From: Actinomycetota bacterium
GTDB taxonomy: Bacteria > Actinomycetota > Actinomycetes > Mycobacteriales > Mycobacteriaceae
Direction: 5' to 3'
Assembly (NCBI GenBank): GCA_018268465.1
Contig: JAFDWN010000035.1
Span: 1-64,000, forward strand
Length of the DNA: 64,000 nt
This document shows positions 9,954 to 19,146 of the stretch, piece after piece. Position numbers and translations under genes: made by a program. The notes below the pieces were generated by a model. It ran no database searches. It had not been told where the DNA came from and worked only from the letters and a program-made list of their open reading frames with translations. Position 1 is the first letter of the stretch. Each line of letters opens with the position of its first letter.

Positions 9954-11087
9954 ATGGCTTTCACGACGCAGGGCGCAATCTGTTGGGAACCCGGGACCCG
10001 GGCTGGATGGAGCGTGGAGGAGATCGAGTACGGCGATCTGCAGCCACCCGAAGTTGTCGTCAAACTGGCGGCCTCCGGCCTGTGCCACTCGGACGACCAT
10101 ATCGACAGCCCGGTGTTCGGTGGCTTGGGCCTAGGACCGATGCTCGGTGGACATGAGGGTGCCGGAGTCATCACCGAGGTGGGTTCGGCGGTGACCGATC
10201 TCAAGGTTGGCGATCATGTGGTCCTGGCTTTCGTCCCCTCCTGCGGGCGATGCTCGATGTGCGTCGCCGGGCACTCAAATCTGTGCGATATGGGTGCGTA
10301 CACGCTCAGCGGCGTGGAGTTGGCGGACAAGACGTCACGTATCCGCGCGCGGGGGCAGGGTGTCGGGACGATGTGCCTGCTGGGTACGTTCAGCCCGTAC
10401 GCGGTCGTCCACGAGGCATCGGTGGTGAAGATCCGCGACGACGTGCCACTGGACAAGGCCGCCCTGGTGGGTTGTGGTGTGACGACCGGCTGGGGCTCGG
10501 CGGTGATCGCCGGAGACACCCAAGCGGGAGACACCGTCGTTGTCCTGGGCGTCGGAGGTGTGGGAATGAACGCTGTTCAAGGTGCGCGGATGGCTGGTGC
10601 ACGGAGGATCGTCGCGGTCGACCCCGTCGAATGGAAGCGCGAGAAGGCAAGGGAGTTCGGTGCCACGCACGCCTCACCCAGCATCAAGGAAGCCTACGAC
10701 CTGGTCAACGAGGTGACCTGGGGCAAGATGGCTGAGCGGGTCATCCTGACGGTTGGTGTCGCGGAGGGGGATCTGATCAACCCGGCCATGCAGCTTGTGG
10801 GCAAGCGCGGCACCCTCGTCGAGACGTCCGTCGCGCCCGCCAGTCAAAAGGACGTCACCCTGGACCTTTGGACCTTTGGCACTTACGAGAAGCGGCTCGT
10901 GGGAACGTTATTCGGCAGCGCGAATCCGAGGAACCAAATTCCGCAGCTGTTGGACTACTACATGGATGGCGTCCTCAAGCTCGACGAGCTGGTCACCAAG
11001 ACTTACACACTCGATCAGATCAACGAGGCCTATCGGGACATGAACGACGGCAAGGTCATTCGCGGAATGATCAAGTACGAAGACTAG
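9954..11087 (+). CDS. NDMA-dependent (mycofactocin-associated) zinc alcohol dehydrogenase
   Basis: A 377-residue medium-chain zinc alcohol dehydrogenase. Catalytic-zinc ligands are visible at C44 and H67, structural-zinc cysteines at C97, C100, C103 and C111, and the nucleotide-binding motif at GVGGVGMNAVQGA. The overall sequence fits the NDMA-dependent Rxyl_3153-like family, in which NAD is thought to be held tightly and reoxidised through mycofactocin rather than exchanged freely; the mycofactocin genes are not in this window. ATG 9954 has AAAGG ten bases before it. Likely first enzyme of the GntR-controlled pathway, oxidising a primary or secondary alcohol. Substrate unknown. A hairpin at 11110-11138 follows. 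Confidence 0.88.
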   Translation: MAFTTQGAICWEPGTRAGWSVEEIEYGDLQPPEVVVKLAASGLCHSDDHIDSPVFGGLGLGPMLGGHEGAGVITEVGSAVTDLKVGDHVVLAFVPSCGRCSMCVAGHSNLCDMGAYTLSGVELADKTSRIRARGQGVGTMCLLGTFSPYAVVHEASVVKIRDDVPLDKAALVGCGVTTGWGSAVIAGDTQAGDTVVVLGVGGVGMNAVQGARMAGARRIVAVDPVEWKREKAREFGATHASPSIKEAYDLVNEVTWGKMAERVILTVGVAEGDLINPAMQLVGKRGTLVETSVAPASQKDVTLDLWTFGTYEKRLVGTLFGSANPRNQIPQLLDYYMDGVLKLDELVTKTYTLDQINEAYRDMNDGKVIRGMIKYED

Positions 11088-11109
11088 CCCCCCGAACCCG
11101 GCCGCCAAC

Positions 11110-11138
11110 GGGCATCTACCGAGATCAGGTGGATGCCC
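11110..11138 (+). terminator. Strong hairpin between alcohol dehydrogenase and MFS genes
   Basis: GGGCATCTACC (11110-11120) pairs with GGTGGATGCCC (11128-11138): eleven base pairs with one G-U wobble and a seven-base loop. There is no U-tract. It probably terminates a share of transcripts so that the dehydrogenase is made in excess over the downstream genes, or protects its 3' end. Confidence 0.6.
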
Positions 11139-11168
11139 GCGGCGAGCCACGCCCGACAGCGGAAAGCG

Positions 11169-12692
11169 ATGCAAAGCATGAACAGAACGCCATTGGTCAT
11201 CGGATCGGAATCCGATGTCGTCGTCGCCATCGATGCCGGCACGGCGCGAAGAGCGATCAAATGGGTATGGATACTTGGATTCGGCGGAGTCTTCTTCGAA
11301 GCGTACTCGGGGGCTGCGCTTGCGACCGGCTTGGAGCCGTTGAGTAGGGAACTGAATCTGTCAGCACTACAAGTCTCCTGGGTGACGAGCAGCTACATGC
11401 TCGTGGCCATCGTCCTGTGTCCACTGGCAGGGGGCATAGCGGATCGACTCGGCCGCATCCCGGTCATTCTGGCTGCCAAAGCGATTGCCCTCGTCGCCAT
11501 GCTCGTCGGCACTACAGCAATGGGTTTCGAGCAGCTTCTCATCAGTCGACTACTTCTCGGCGTGGCGTGGGCGATGGACTTCGGGGTCGTCCTGGCCTAC
11601 GTCTCCGAGTTCCTGCCCCGACGGTACCAAAGCCGCCTGAGCAGGTGGCAGGGCGTGTGGTACGTGGCCACCACGTCCAATCTGCTACTGGCCGCGTTGA
11701 TCTACCAGTTCGGCGTGGGCGGTTCGATATGGCGCTGGATGCTGGCCAGCGCTGGGGTCATCGCGTTCATTCTGCTCGGCGCCCAGTGGCTGCTGTTGCC
11801 CGAGTCTCCGCGGTGGCTCGCTTCGAAAGGACGTCTCGCGGAGGCGTCTGCCAATCTCACCAAGATGTACGCGGTGTCGGTGGTGCCCGCCCCTAGTGCC
11901 GGCGCAGCGCCGGGGGCGCAGCCTCCGGCCGCGCGGGGTTCGGTGCGCGAGATCCTTCGTGCTCCGTATCTGAGGCGAACGATCCTTGCCGACATCACGT
12001 TTGGTGCGCAGGCCTGGCAGTACTTCGCAATCGGCTGGTACCTACCGGTCATCGCGATCGTGCTGTTCGGGGAGGGGTTCACCCAAGCGTCTCTCGGCGC
12101 GGCGCTGTTCAATTCGCTCGGCATCGTCGGAGGTTTCGCCGCTGCCTGGTTGGCTGCCAAATTGACCATCCGCAGAGCGGCGCAGATCGGATTCGGCTTC
12201 TGTGCTGTACTTCTCGTCGTCTTCGGCTTGACGCTAAGCAACCTATCGACATTCTGGGCGGTAGTGCTGCCCGCAACGTTCATCCTGGTGCACTCCGCGC
12301 TCGCGGCACCCAGCGGTGCCGGGTTCTCAGCACTGGCATATCCGAGTCATCTGCGCGCGCTGGGCCTGGGCTTCGCCACCACGTCGTGCAACATCGGGGC
12401 GTCGATGGGGCTGTTCCTGTTCCCGGTCATGCAGGAGCACCTCGGACCGGGCGGTGCGGTCGCAGCGACAGCGGCTGCCCCCATCCTGGGGTTCCTGGCC
12501 ACGACACTCATTCGGTGGGATCCGGACCGGCCCAGTGAAACATGCCTGCAGAACCGCGACGGGGCAGGTTCGACGATTGACGGAATGGATGGCGGCCATC
12601 CCATCGACGGAGGCCCCACGGCCGTGGGCGTGACGGTGGACAGCATCGATACCCCTGCCGGACAACCTGTTACATCCGATCACTTGAAATGA
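11169..12692 (+). CDS. MFS transporter (sugar/organic acid porter-like)
   Basis: A 507-residue twelve-segment transporter of the sugar porter/metabolite:H+ symporter type. The loop motif GGIADRLGRIP lies after the second segment, and PESPRWLASKGRL, a sugar-porter hallmark, lies near the end of the N-terminal half. It has a short N-terminal extension and a hydrophilic tail of about 60 residues. The start is uncertain: ATG 11169 or ATG 11178, both near GGAAAG; an earlier ATG at 11133 has no ribosome site. Position inside the cluster suggests that it imports the substrate oxidised by the neighbouring dehydrogenases. Confidence 0.85.
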   Translation: MQSMNRTPLVIGSESDVVVAIDAGTARRAIKWVWILGFGGVFFEAYSGAALATGLEPLSRELNLSALQVSWVTSSYMLVAIVLCPLAGGIADRLGRIPVILAAKAIALVAMLVGTTAMGFEQLLISRLLLGVAWAMDFGVVLAYVSEFLPRRYQSRLSRWQGVWYVATTSNLLLAALIYQFGVGGSIWRWMLASAGVIAFILLGAQWLLLPESPRWLASKGRLAEASANLTKMYAVSVVPAPSAGAAPGAQPPAARGSVREILRAPYLRRTILADITFGAQAWQYFAIGWYLPVIAIVLFGEGFTQASLGAALFNSLGIVGGFAAAWLAAKLTIRRAAQIGFGFCAVLLVVFGLTLSNLSTFWAVVLPATFILVHSALAAPSGAGFSALAYPSHLRALGLGFATTSCNIGASMGLFLFPVMQEHLGPGGAVAATAAAPILGFLATTLIRWDPDRPSETCLQNRDGAGSTIDGMDGGHPIDGGPTAVGVTVDSIDTPAGQPVTSDHLK

Positions 12693-12702
12693 GCAGCCTA
12701 GA

Positions 12703-14133
12703 ATGACTGATCACCACCAGTTCTACATCGACGGAAAATGGGTCGACAGCGTTGGCGCCGACACTCTGGATGTCATCGACCCGGCTACGACGGACGTCAT
12801 CGCCAGTATCGCGTTGGGGGAGTCGTCGGACGTAGACCGGGCTGTGACCGCGGCGCGTGGTGCCTTCGAGACATTCAGCCGCACCAGCCGTGAGGAGAGG
12901 TTGACGCTGCTCGACCGCCTCATCGCCGCGTATCGCGACCACGCTGAGGAACTCGCCCAAGCCGTGAGTAGAGAGATGGGCGCCCCGATCACCTTCGCCC
13001 GCAAGGCGCAGGTACCGGCCGGGTTGCGACATCTCGAGGCCGCCCGTGCGGTGCTCGCGGAGTTCGACTTCGAGGAGTCTCTGGGCACTACCGCGGTGAC
13101 GTACGAAGCGATCGGGGTGTGCGCGATGATCACACCCTGGAACTGGCCGCTGAACCAGATTGCCGCCAAGGTCGGGCCTGCGCTGGCGGCCGGATGCACG
13201 ATGGTCCTCAAACCCTCGGAGATCGCGCCGCTCAGCGGCCTGCTCTTCGCGCGCATCGCCGCCGACGCGGGTGTGCCGCCAGGCGTGTTCAATGTGGTCA
13301 ACGGCGACGGTCCGACCGTCGGCGCCGTCCTGGCCTGTCATGAGGACGTCGATATGGTCTCGTTCACCGGGTCCACACTGGCGGGGGTGGAAGTGGCCAG
13401 GAACGCGGCGCCGACCGTTAAGCGGGTCGCCCAGGAACTGGGCGGAAAGTCTGCCAATGTGCTGCTCGATGATATCGACTTCGAATCCGTGGTTACGCGT
13501 GATGTCCTTGCTGTGTATACCAATTCGGGTCAGTCATGTAACGCCGGGACGCGGATGATTGTCCCGCGGGGCCGGCTGGCCGACGTCGTCGAGATTGCAC
13601 GTGCTGCAACCGACACTGTCGTCGTCGGAGCGCCTGCCGACGTCGCTACGACCATGGGCCCGGTCGTGTCGGCGGCTCAGTTCGCGAGGGTGCAGGGACT
13701 CATCGAGACCGGTATCCGCGAAGGGGGATCCGTGGTCGTAGGTGGGCTGGGAAGTCCGCCCGGCCGATCGCGCGGCTATTTCGTCAAGCCCACCGTCTTC
13801 AGTGATGTCACCAACGCCATGACGATCGCCCGTGAGGAGATCTTCGGGCCGGTCCTGGTGATAATCGCCTATGACGACGAGGACGAGGCGGTGAGTATTG
13901 CGAATGACACCGTCTACGGGCTGGGCGGTTTCGTGTCGTCGTCGGACTTGGACCGCGCACGGGCGATCGCACGCCGGCTACGTACGGGAATGGTCCATAT
14001 CAACGGTGCGCCATTGGCGACCGACGCCCCATTCGGCGGTTTCAAGCGATCTGGAAACGGCCGCGAATTCGGCAAGCACGGTCTGCAGGAATTCCTGGAA
14101 GCGAAGTCGCTCTTCGGATATCGATCGGCCTGA
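12703..14133 (+). CDS. NAD(P)-dependent aldehyde dehydrogenase
   Basis: A 476-residue aldehyde dehydrogenase. The active-site motif ELGGKSANVLL carries the general-base glutamate, and the nucleophile is C279 in NSGQSCNAG. The cofactor-binding stretch TPWNWPLNQIAAKVGPALAAGC and the C-terminal PFGGFKRSGNGREFG are intact. It would convert the aldehyde made by the NDMA-type dehydrogenase to an acid, which the enolase-superfamily enzyme could then dehydrate. It starts 10 bases after the MFS stop and is probably cotranscribed with it; the ribosome site is weak. Confidence 0.92.
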   Translation: MTDHHQFYIDGKWVDSVGADTLDVIDPATTDVIASIALGESSDVDRAVTAARGAFETFSRTSREERLTLLDRLIAAYRDHAEELAQAVSREMGAPITFARKAQVPAGLRHLEAARAVLAEFDFEESLGTTAVTYEAIGVCAMITPWNWPLNQIAAKVGPALAAGCTMVLKPSEIAPLSGLLFARIAADAGVPPGVFNVVNGDGPTVGAVLACHEDVDMVSFTGSTLAGVEVARNAAPTVKRVAQELGGKSANVLLDDIDFESVVTRDVLAVYTNSGQSCNAGTRMIVPRGRLADVVEIARAATDTVVVGAPADVATTMGPVVSAAQFARVQGLIETGIREGGSVVVGGLGSPPGRSRGYFVKPTVFSDVTNAMTIAREEIFGPVLVIIAYDDEDEAVSIANDTVYGLGGFVSSSDLDRARAIARRLRTGMVHINGAPLATDAPFGGFKRSGNGREFGKHGLQEFLEAKSLFGYRSA

Positions 14134-14159
14134 GTGATGGGTGGCGCAATGGCGGGTAT

Positions 14160-14177
14160 CCGGTTGGTGCTAACCGG
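14160..14177. repeat. Inverted repeat between aldehyde dehydrogenase and GntR genes
   Basis: CCGGTT and AACCGG, perfect 6-base arms around a 6-base spacer. It may end the transcript of the aldehyde dehydrogenase or lie in the GntR promoter; the sequence does not decide. Confidence 0.4.
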
Positions 14178-14190
14178 GTACGCTGAGGGT

Positions 14191-14211
14191 GACTGTCGAT
14201 GATTAACAATG
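14191..14211. promoter_or_regulatory. Operator-like site overlapping the GntR gene start
   Basis: The right half ATTAACAAT (14202-14210) is identical to that of the palindrome at 9905-9925, and the left half matches it at 8 of 11 bases including the centre. It overlaps the ATG at 14199, so a bound repressor would block its own gene, particularly if the mRNA is leaderless. Confidence 0.55.
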
Positions 14212-14906
14212 TGGGGGTAGGGGTGGCAGCGGCAATCGTCAAACCCACGCGTGAGGGTTCCGACCAACAGGGCGCCGATTGGCTACGCCGCTGCATCATC
14301 GACGGTGTCTACAAATCAGGTCAGCGATTGACCGAGACAGGGTTGGCTGACGAGGTCGGGCTATCGCGTTCAACGATGCGCACGGCGCTGTTGCACCTGC
14401 AGTCCGAGGGTCTCGTAGACCGCACTGCCTACTCGGCATGGAGGGTGGCAGCGCTGTCGGCCGACGATGCGCGCGATGTCTACGAGTTGCGCGCCGCCAT
14501 CGAGGGCCTGGCGGCACGGCGGGCCGCACGCAGGCCTGACTACTTGACGCTCGACGATCTCAGGAGTGCACTCGATACGCTTACGTCCGCCGTGCGCGCC
14601 CGGGCCGACGCCGCCACGGTCGCCGCGGCCGACATGGAATTCCACGCCCAGATCGCGTTGCTGTCCAACAACAAGCGGCTCATCGCGCAGTACGAGCGCC
14701 TGCGGGGCATCATCCACTTCTACGTGCGCGCGGTGAGTATGCGCGCCACACCGAAGGCGTTGATCGGCGAGCACACCGCGATATTTGATGCGATTGACAA
14801 ACGCGACCCTGGACTCGCAGAACGGCTGGCCATTCAGCATGTCGAGACCCATGGGCAGCGGCTCGAAAACGAGCTGTGGCAGGAGTCCGCCCAGCTCCAT
14901 CCGTGA
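14199..14906 (+). CDS. GntR-family regulator with FCD ligand-binding domain
   Basis: A 235-residue FadR-subfamily regulator. The winged helix-turn-helix spans about residues 20-85 (core GLSRSTMRTALLHLQSEGLV), followed by a helical FCD domain (about 95-230) whose D-x3-H (DMEFH) and later His residues (EHTAIFDAI, QHVETH) are the usual metal and ligand-binding positions. Start is uncertain: ATG 14199, GTG 14211 or GTG 14223; no Shine-Dalgarno precedes the ATG, so a leaderless mRNA is possible. It sits in the middle of the cluster it probably controls, with operator-like sites at its own start and in front of two flanking genes. The ligand is likely a sugar acid or related acid of the pathway. 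Confidence 0.88.
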   Translation: MINNVGVGVAAAIVKPTREGSDQQGADWLRRCIIDGVYKSGQRLTETGLADEVGLSRSTMRTALLHLQSEGLVDRTAYSAWRVAALSADDARDVYELRAAIEGLAARRAARRPDYLTLDDLRSALDTLTSAVRARADAATVAAADMEFHAQIALLSNNKRLIAQYERLRGIIHFYVRAVSMRATPKALIGEHTAIFDAIDKRDPGLAERLAIQHVETHGQRLENELWQESAQLHP

Positions 14907-15035
14907 CCTGCGGGTTTGACAACGTATTGAGGCCTCCCGGCATCGGGGGAACCGTCGGCTCCGCGCGTCGGCGCGCGTGACGGCCTCCGGCGGCGGCCGA
15001 CGTCACAGTCGCGCCGGCGGAGTACCAGAACCATC

Positions 15036-15056
15036 AAGTGTTAATCATTAATTATT
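15036..15056. promoter_or_regulatory. Operator-like site before the dehydratase gene
   Basis: The core TTAAT-C-ATTAA is identical to that of the 9905-9925 palindrome, with 16 of 21 positions matching overall. It ends eleven bases before the dehydratase ATG and touches the ribosome site. Confidence 0.6.
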
Positions 15057-15066
15057 GGAGCAGTCA

Positions 15067-16260
15067 ATGAAAATCGCAAGTGTTGAGACGCTTTCCTGTG
15101 ACGCGGGGTGGCGCAACTATCACTTCCTGAAAATCACCACAGATGATGGGCTTGTGGGCTGGTCGGAGTTCGATGAAGCGTTCGGGCCTCCCGGTCTGAC
15201 GGCGGTGATCGGACACTACGGCCGTCGTCTCATCGGGCAGGATGCTTTTGGTCATGAGCAGCTCAATGTCCTTCTGGCGTCCACTGCACGACCAGCCCCG
15301 TATGGCTTGTCGGCCGAGGCAATCGGTGCTATCGAGAACGCACTACTCGACATCAAGGCGCGCAGCCTCGGAGTGCCGGTCTACGAACTACTCGGCGGCA
15401 AGTTGCGCGACGAGGTGCCCATCTACTGGTCCCACTGCGCTAGCTGGCGCATCACCCACCCACACCTGTATCCGCCTGTGATAAACGATCTTTCGGGTGT
15501 GCGGGATGCTGGACGGGAGGCCCGAGACCGCGGATTCAAGGCAGTCAAGACGAACATGTTCTTGCACCACGAACAGGGCATCAAGCCTTGGATGTCAGGG
15601 TTCGGTTCGCCGTTCGAGCCGGGCCTCAACGTCGACTTGCCGATGATCCGCAGCGTGGTGGCTCATCTGGAGGCGCTGGCCGACGGCGCGGGTAACGACG
15701 TGGAGATCCTCGTCGACTTCAACTTCAACGCCAGGACGGAGGGTTATGTCCGGTTACTGGAAGCCACGCGGGACCTACCACTGCTATGGGCGGAACTCGA
15801 CATCCACAACCCGGCTGCATTGGCGTACCTTCGTCAGCGCTCAGCACATCCGATCGCATCGTTGGAGACCCTCTTCGGGGTGCGTCAGTTCTTGCCATAC
15901 CTGTGCCAACAGTCCGTCGATGTCGCGATCGTGGACGCGGTATGGAATGGGGTGTGGCAGTCGATGAAGATTGCCGCGGTCGCCGAGGCATCTGACGTGA
16001 ACATCGCACCGCACAATTTCTACAGTCCGCTTGCGACCTACATGAATGTGCATTTTGCGGCTGCGACTCCCAACTTGCGCATCCTCGAACACGATGTCGA
16101 CCGCCTGGCCTGGGACGACGAACTGTTCGACCGTCCGCTGTCGATTATCGATTCGTCGATCCCCGTGCCGGATGCTCCGGGGTGGGGTATCGCACCGGTC
16201 GAGGAGGCGTTGCGCGAACGACCGCCAGCGGCACGGATCGGTCACTTGGGATTCGAATGA
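15067..16260 (+). CDS. Enolase-superfamily dehydratase (mandelate racemase/galactonate dehydratase-like)
   Basis: A 397-residue enolase-superfamily enzyme with the N-terminal capping domain (1-125) and a barrel. Likely metal ligands are D217 (VDFN), E243 (WAELD) and E267 (ASLETL); K161 in VKTN and H316 in NIAPHNFYSP are candidate catalytic residues. The APH-N pattern and metal spacing resemble acid-sugar dehydratases such as galactonate dehydratase, but the first motif reads DFN where that enzyme has DFH, so the substrate probably differs. ATG 15067 follows GGAG at 15057-15060. It likely converts an aldonic-type acid made by the upstream dehydrogenases to a 2-keto-3-deoxy acid. No matching aldolase is in the cluster. 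Confidence 0.85.
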   Translation: MKIASVETLSCDAGWRNYHFLKITTDDGLVGWSEFDEAFGPPGLTAVIGHYGRRLIGQDAFGHEQLNVLLASTARPAPYGLSAEAIGAIENALLDIKARSLGVPVYELLGGKLRDEVPIYWSHCASWRITHPHLYPPVINDLSGVRDAGREARDRGFKAVKTNMFLHHEQGIKPWMSGFGSPFEPGLNVDLPMIRSVVAHLEALADGAGNDVEILVDFNFNARTEGYVRLLEATRDLPLLWAELDIHNPAALAYLRQRSAHPIASLETLFGVRQFLPYLCQQSVDVAIVDAVWNGVWQSMKIAAVAEASDVNIAPHNFYSPLATYMNVHFAAATPNLRILEHDVDRLAWDDELFDRPLSIIDSSIPVPDAPGWGIAPVEEALRERPPAARIGHLGFE

Positions 16261-16353
16261 AATCGGTCCTCACTCAACAAGTGCGCCGAAAAGGGGCCCA
16301 CGACCGAGGCGGTGATCGATTTCCATGGCCACCCGGTGCAAGGCCCGGTGCGC

Positions 16354-17987
16354 TCAGCTCACGAGCGACAGCGCGTGCGCGCGCCGCAATTTGCCCGACG
16401 GGGTCTTGGGGATCGTGCCCGGCTTGAGGACCACGACATTGCGGGGCCGCACATCGACCTCGGCGAACACTTCGTGGGCGACCTGTCGTTCCAGGCGACG
16501 CGCGACCGCGGGATCGTCGTGATCCGTGCATTCCACCGCCACCGCGAAGGTCTCCCGCGAGAGTCCCGCGTCCAGGCGCACCGCGACCGCGCAGCCCGGA
16601 CGCACGCCGGCCACGCGGGCGGCGGCACGCTCGATGTCGGTCGGGTAGATGTTGCGTCCGGCCATGATGATGACGTCCTTGAGGCGTCCGCACACCACCA
16701 CGTGACCGGTTTCGGTCAGATAGCCCAGGTCACCGGTGTCGTACCAGCCGCGTTCGTCCTGGGCCGCGATGAACCCCGCCACCGTGGTGTATCCGCTGGT
16801 CACCGGCTCCCCGCGGACCTCGATGACGCCGACGCCGCGGGCGGACAGTTCAGCGCCGTCCTCGCCGACGATGCGGACCTCCATGCCCTGCAACGGCCGG
16901 CCCAGCGAGACGAGGCGCCTGGTGTGTCCTTTGGTCGCCGGCACGGCGCGGTGCAGTACGGCCAGCAGGTCGGCGTCGACCTCGTCGACAACCATGCCGC
17001 CACCGCATTCGGAGAACGACACCGCAACCGTGGTTTCCGCCATGCCGTAGGCGGGGATGATCGCGTCGGGATTCAGCCCGAACGGTGCACCGGCGTCGCA
17101 CAGATCCTCGACGTCGAGCGGATCGACCTGTTCGGCGCCCGACAGCGCCCAGCGCAGCGACGACAGGTCGAACTGGCCGGCGGTGGCCTGTCGGCGCAGC
17201 CGCTTGGCGAACAGGGTGTAGGCGAAGTTGGGCGCCGCGGTCATGGTGCCCCGGTACTTGTCGATGAGCTTGGCCCACAACAACGTATCGCGCAGGAAGT
17301 CCATCGGTGTGACCTTCACCAGCTCGGCGCCGTAGTACATGGGCACCGTCAGATAACCCGTCATCCCCATATCGTGGAAGCAGGGCAGCCAACTCACGAT
17401 GACGTCGGTGTCGATGTCGAAATCGCAGCCGGCGGTCATGGCTTCGGCGTTCGCGACGATGTTGGCGTGGGTGATCCGGACGGCTTTCGGCGATCCCGTC
17501 GAGCCCGACGTCAGCTGCATGAGCGCCACGTCGTCGTCGCGGGCGTCGATCGGTCGCACCGGTGCGGCGGCGAGGAGGCCTTCGACGGTGAGCACCGTGA
17601 TGCCGAGACCGGACAACACCGGCGCCGCGGCCATGAACGGTTCGGAGACGACGACGGCCTTGGCCGCGATCATCGCGACGACACCGGTGGTCTCCTCGGC
17701 CCAGCGCACCAGATCGGTGCGCGGCGTGGGCTGATGGAGCATGGTCAGGCTGGCGCCGCGCAGCCAGTTACCCTGGGCGGTCGGCGCGATCTCCGCGGGG
17801 GCGCCGGCGAGCACCGCCACCGCGTCGCCGTGTCCGACGCCCGCCGCGGCCAATCCGCCCGCCACCCGACAGGCCCGCCCGTGAACCTCGGCCCAGGTAT
17901 GCCGCACCGGTGCGTCCGGCTCGCCAGTGACCATCCCTTTGGTGCTCGACTCGCATTGCTGCACATGGTCTCGATAAATCGGCTCAC
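16354..17987 (-). CDS. FadD-type fatty-acyl-AMP/CoA ligase with N-terminal frameshift
   Basis: An adenylate-forming ligase of about 540 residues. The AMP-binding motif [12 protein letters not shown], the YGMAETT motif, YDTGDLG and the C-terminal catalytic-lysine region [10 protein letters not shown] are intact. It activates a fatty acid as acyl-AMP and perhaps acyl-CoA. The N-terminus is broken. GTG 17987, after AAAGGGA, starts [18 protein letters not shown], which fits the expected family start, but that frame does not continue; the continuation [14 protein letters not shown] is in another frame, and the switch is at about 17932-17941 within an AAAGGGATGG stretch, as if one base were missing. 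GTG 17964 is the first start in the long frame but has no ribosome site. Either a base-call error or a recently damaged gene. Confidence 0.8.
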
Positions 17988-18142
17988 GACAATCCCTTTG
18001 ATCCCGGCGCGACGAGACGTGTCGACGGTACCGCCCGGATCGACCGCGGACGGTGCGGCGCGCCGGTTCGCGCCCTACCGCGCGTCCGCCCCGACGGCCG
18101 TCGTCCTCACGCTGGTGGCCGCCGCCGATGAGAACGGTCGGG

Positions 18143-18973
18143 TTACGACGCGCGGGTCCGCAGCACCGGGAACAGGGGGTTGTCGAGTGGGGCGCCGGCC
18201 GCGAGGCCGAGGTCGAGATGGCCGAAGTCGGGCGAGCAGCGCCAGCGTCGGGGTGCGTGGACCATGTCGTCGCCGAGGAATCTCAGGGAGAACGCCCGCC
18301 GGCGGTCCGTCCCCGGAACGCCGTAGGAGTGGTGCAGCGTGAGCATGTGGAAGAACAACGCGTCGCCTGGTTGCATTGCCCAGCCGCGGATGTCGTATGC
18401 GGCGCGGTCCGATTCGATGTCGGGGATCTCGGCCAGCGACCCCTCGGGGAACCACTTGGCCTGAGAATCCATGAACGAACGCGGCATCAGCCAGCCCCGC
18501 AGGTGCGATCCCGCGACGAATTCCAGGGTGGATTCCGCGGCCACCGGGTCAACCGGCATCCAGACCGAGCAGTTGGCGAAGCCGTCGACGTCGTAGTACG
18601 GCTGATCCTGATGCCACGGTGTTTCCTGTTGTGTCCCAGGCTCTTTGACCAGCATGTGGTCGTGGTAGAGGCGGACGGACCGACTGCCCATCAGCGCACC
18701 GGCGACGTCGGCGGCGCGGGACTCGAACGCGATGCGGCAGAACTCGTCGATACGTTGCCAATTGCAGAAGTCCTCGACGAACCTGCCCGGGTCGTCGTTC
18801 CGGCTGGCTACCTTGAACATCGGGCCGGGCTCGGCGAGATTGCGTTCGATCCCGCGCTCGACAAGCGCGACCTCGTCGGGGGTGAGCAGACCGCGCACGA
18901 CGACGATGCCGTGCGCGCGGTACTCCTCGACGAGCCGTGTGTCGACGGTGCCCGTATCCAGTGTCTTGCTCAT
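18143..18973 (-). CDS. Phytanoyl-CoA dioxygenase (PhyH) family protein
   Basis: A 276-residue Fe(II)/2-oxoglutarate oxygenase-fold protein. The iron-binding facial triad is visible as H-x-D in [10 protein letters not shown] and a distal His in LTLHHSYG, followed by an Arg-rich RRRAFSLRF stretch that would hold 2-oxoglutarate. Such enzymes hydroxylate lipids or small metabolites. ATG 18973 begins the family-like sequence; the frame is open 24 codons further upstream but without support. It is divergent from the P450 gene, with a palindrome between them, so the two oxidative enzymes may be coregulated. Confidence 0.87.
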   Translation of the reverse strand: MSKTLDTGTVDTRLVEEYRAHGIVVVRGLLTPDEVALVERGIERNLAEPGPMFKVASRNDDPGRFVEDFCNWQRIDEFCRIAFESRAADVAGALMGSRSVRLYHDHMLVKEPGTQQETPWHQDQPYYDVDGFANCSVWMPVDPVAAESTLEFVAGSHLRGWLMPRSFMDSQAKWFPEGSLAEIPDIESDRAAYDIRGWAMQPGDALFFHMLTLHHSYGVPGTDRRRAFSLRFLGDDMVHAPRRWRCSPDFGHLDLGLAAGAPLDNPLFPVLRTRAS

Positions 18974-19058
18974 CGCCTCACGGTAGAAGACGATCCCGTG
19001 CTCGAACAGAGCGCGAACAGGACCCGGGCACGGCTTACGCGGCACCGGCGAAAAATAC

Positions 19059-19074
19059 GAGTATCCACATACTC
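19059..19074. promoter_or_regulatory. Palindrome between divergent dioxygenase and P450 genes
   Basis: GAGTAT-CCAC-ATACTC, a perfect inverted repeat, 85 bases before the dioxygenase ATG and 72 bases before the P450 ATG. A third GAGTAT copy occurs at 19123-19128. Likely binding site for a regulator acting on both genes; no regulator gene is adjacent. Confidence 0.5.
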
Positions 19075-19146
19075 TAAGTGCGCCACCCCGGCGATGCGAT
19101 CCTCAATCGAGCAGATATTTGCGAGTATTGAACGGGGGGATCCACG

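Noticed and set aside
16263-16308. TCGGTC ... GACCGA possible hairpin between the convergent dehydratase and FadD genes
   Set aside because: Only six pairs around a 34-base loop; too weak to call.
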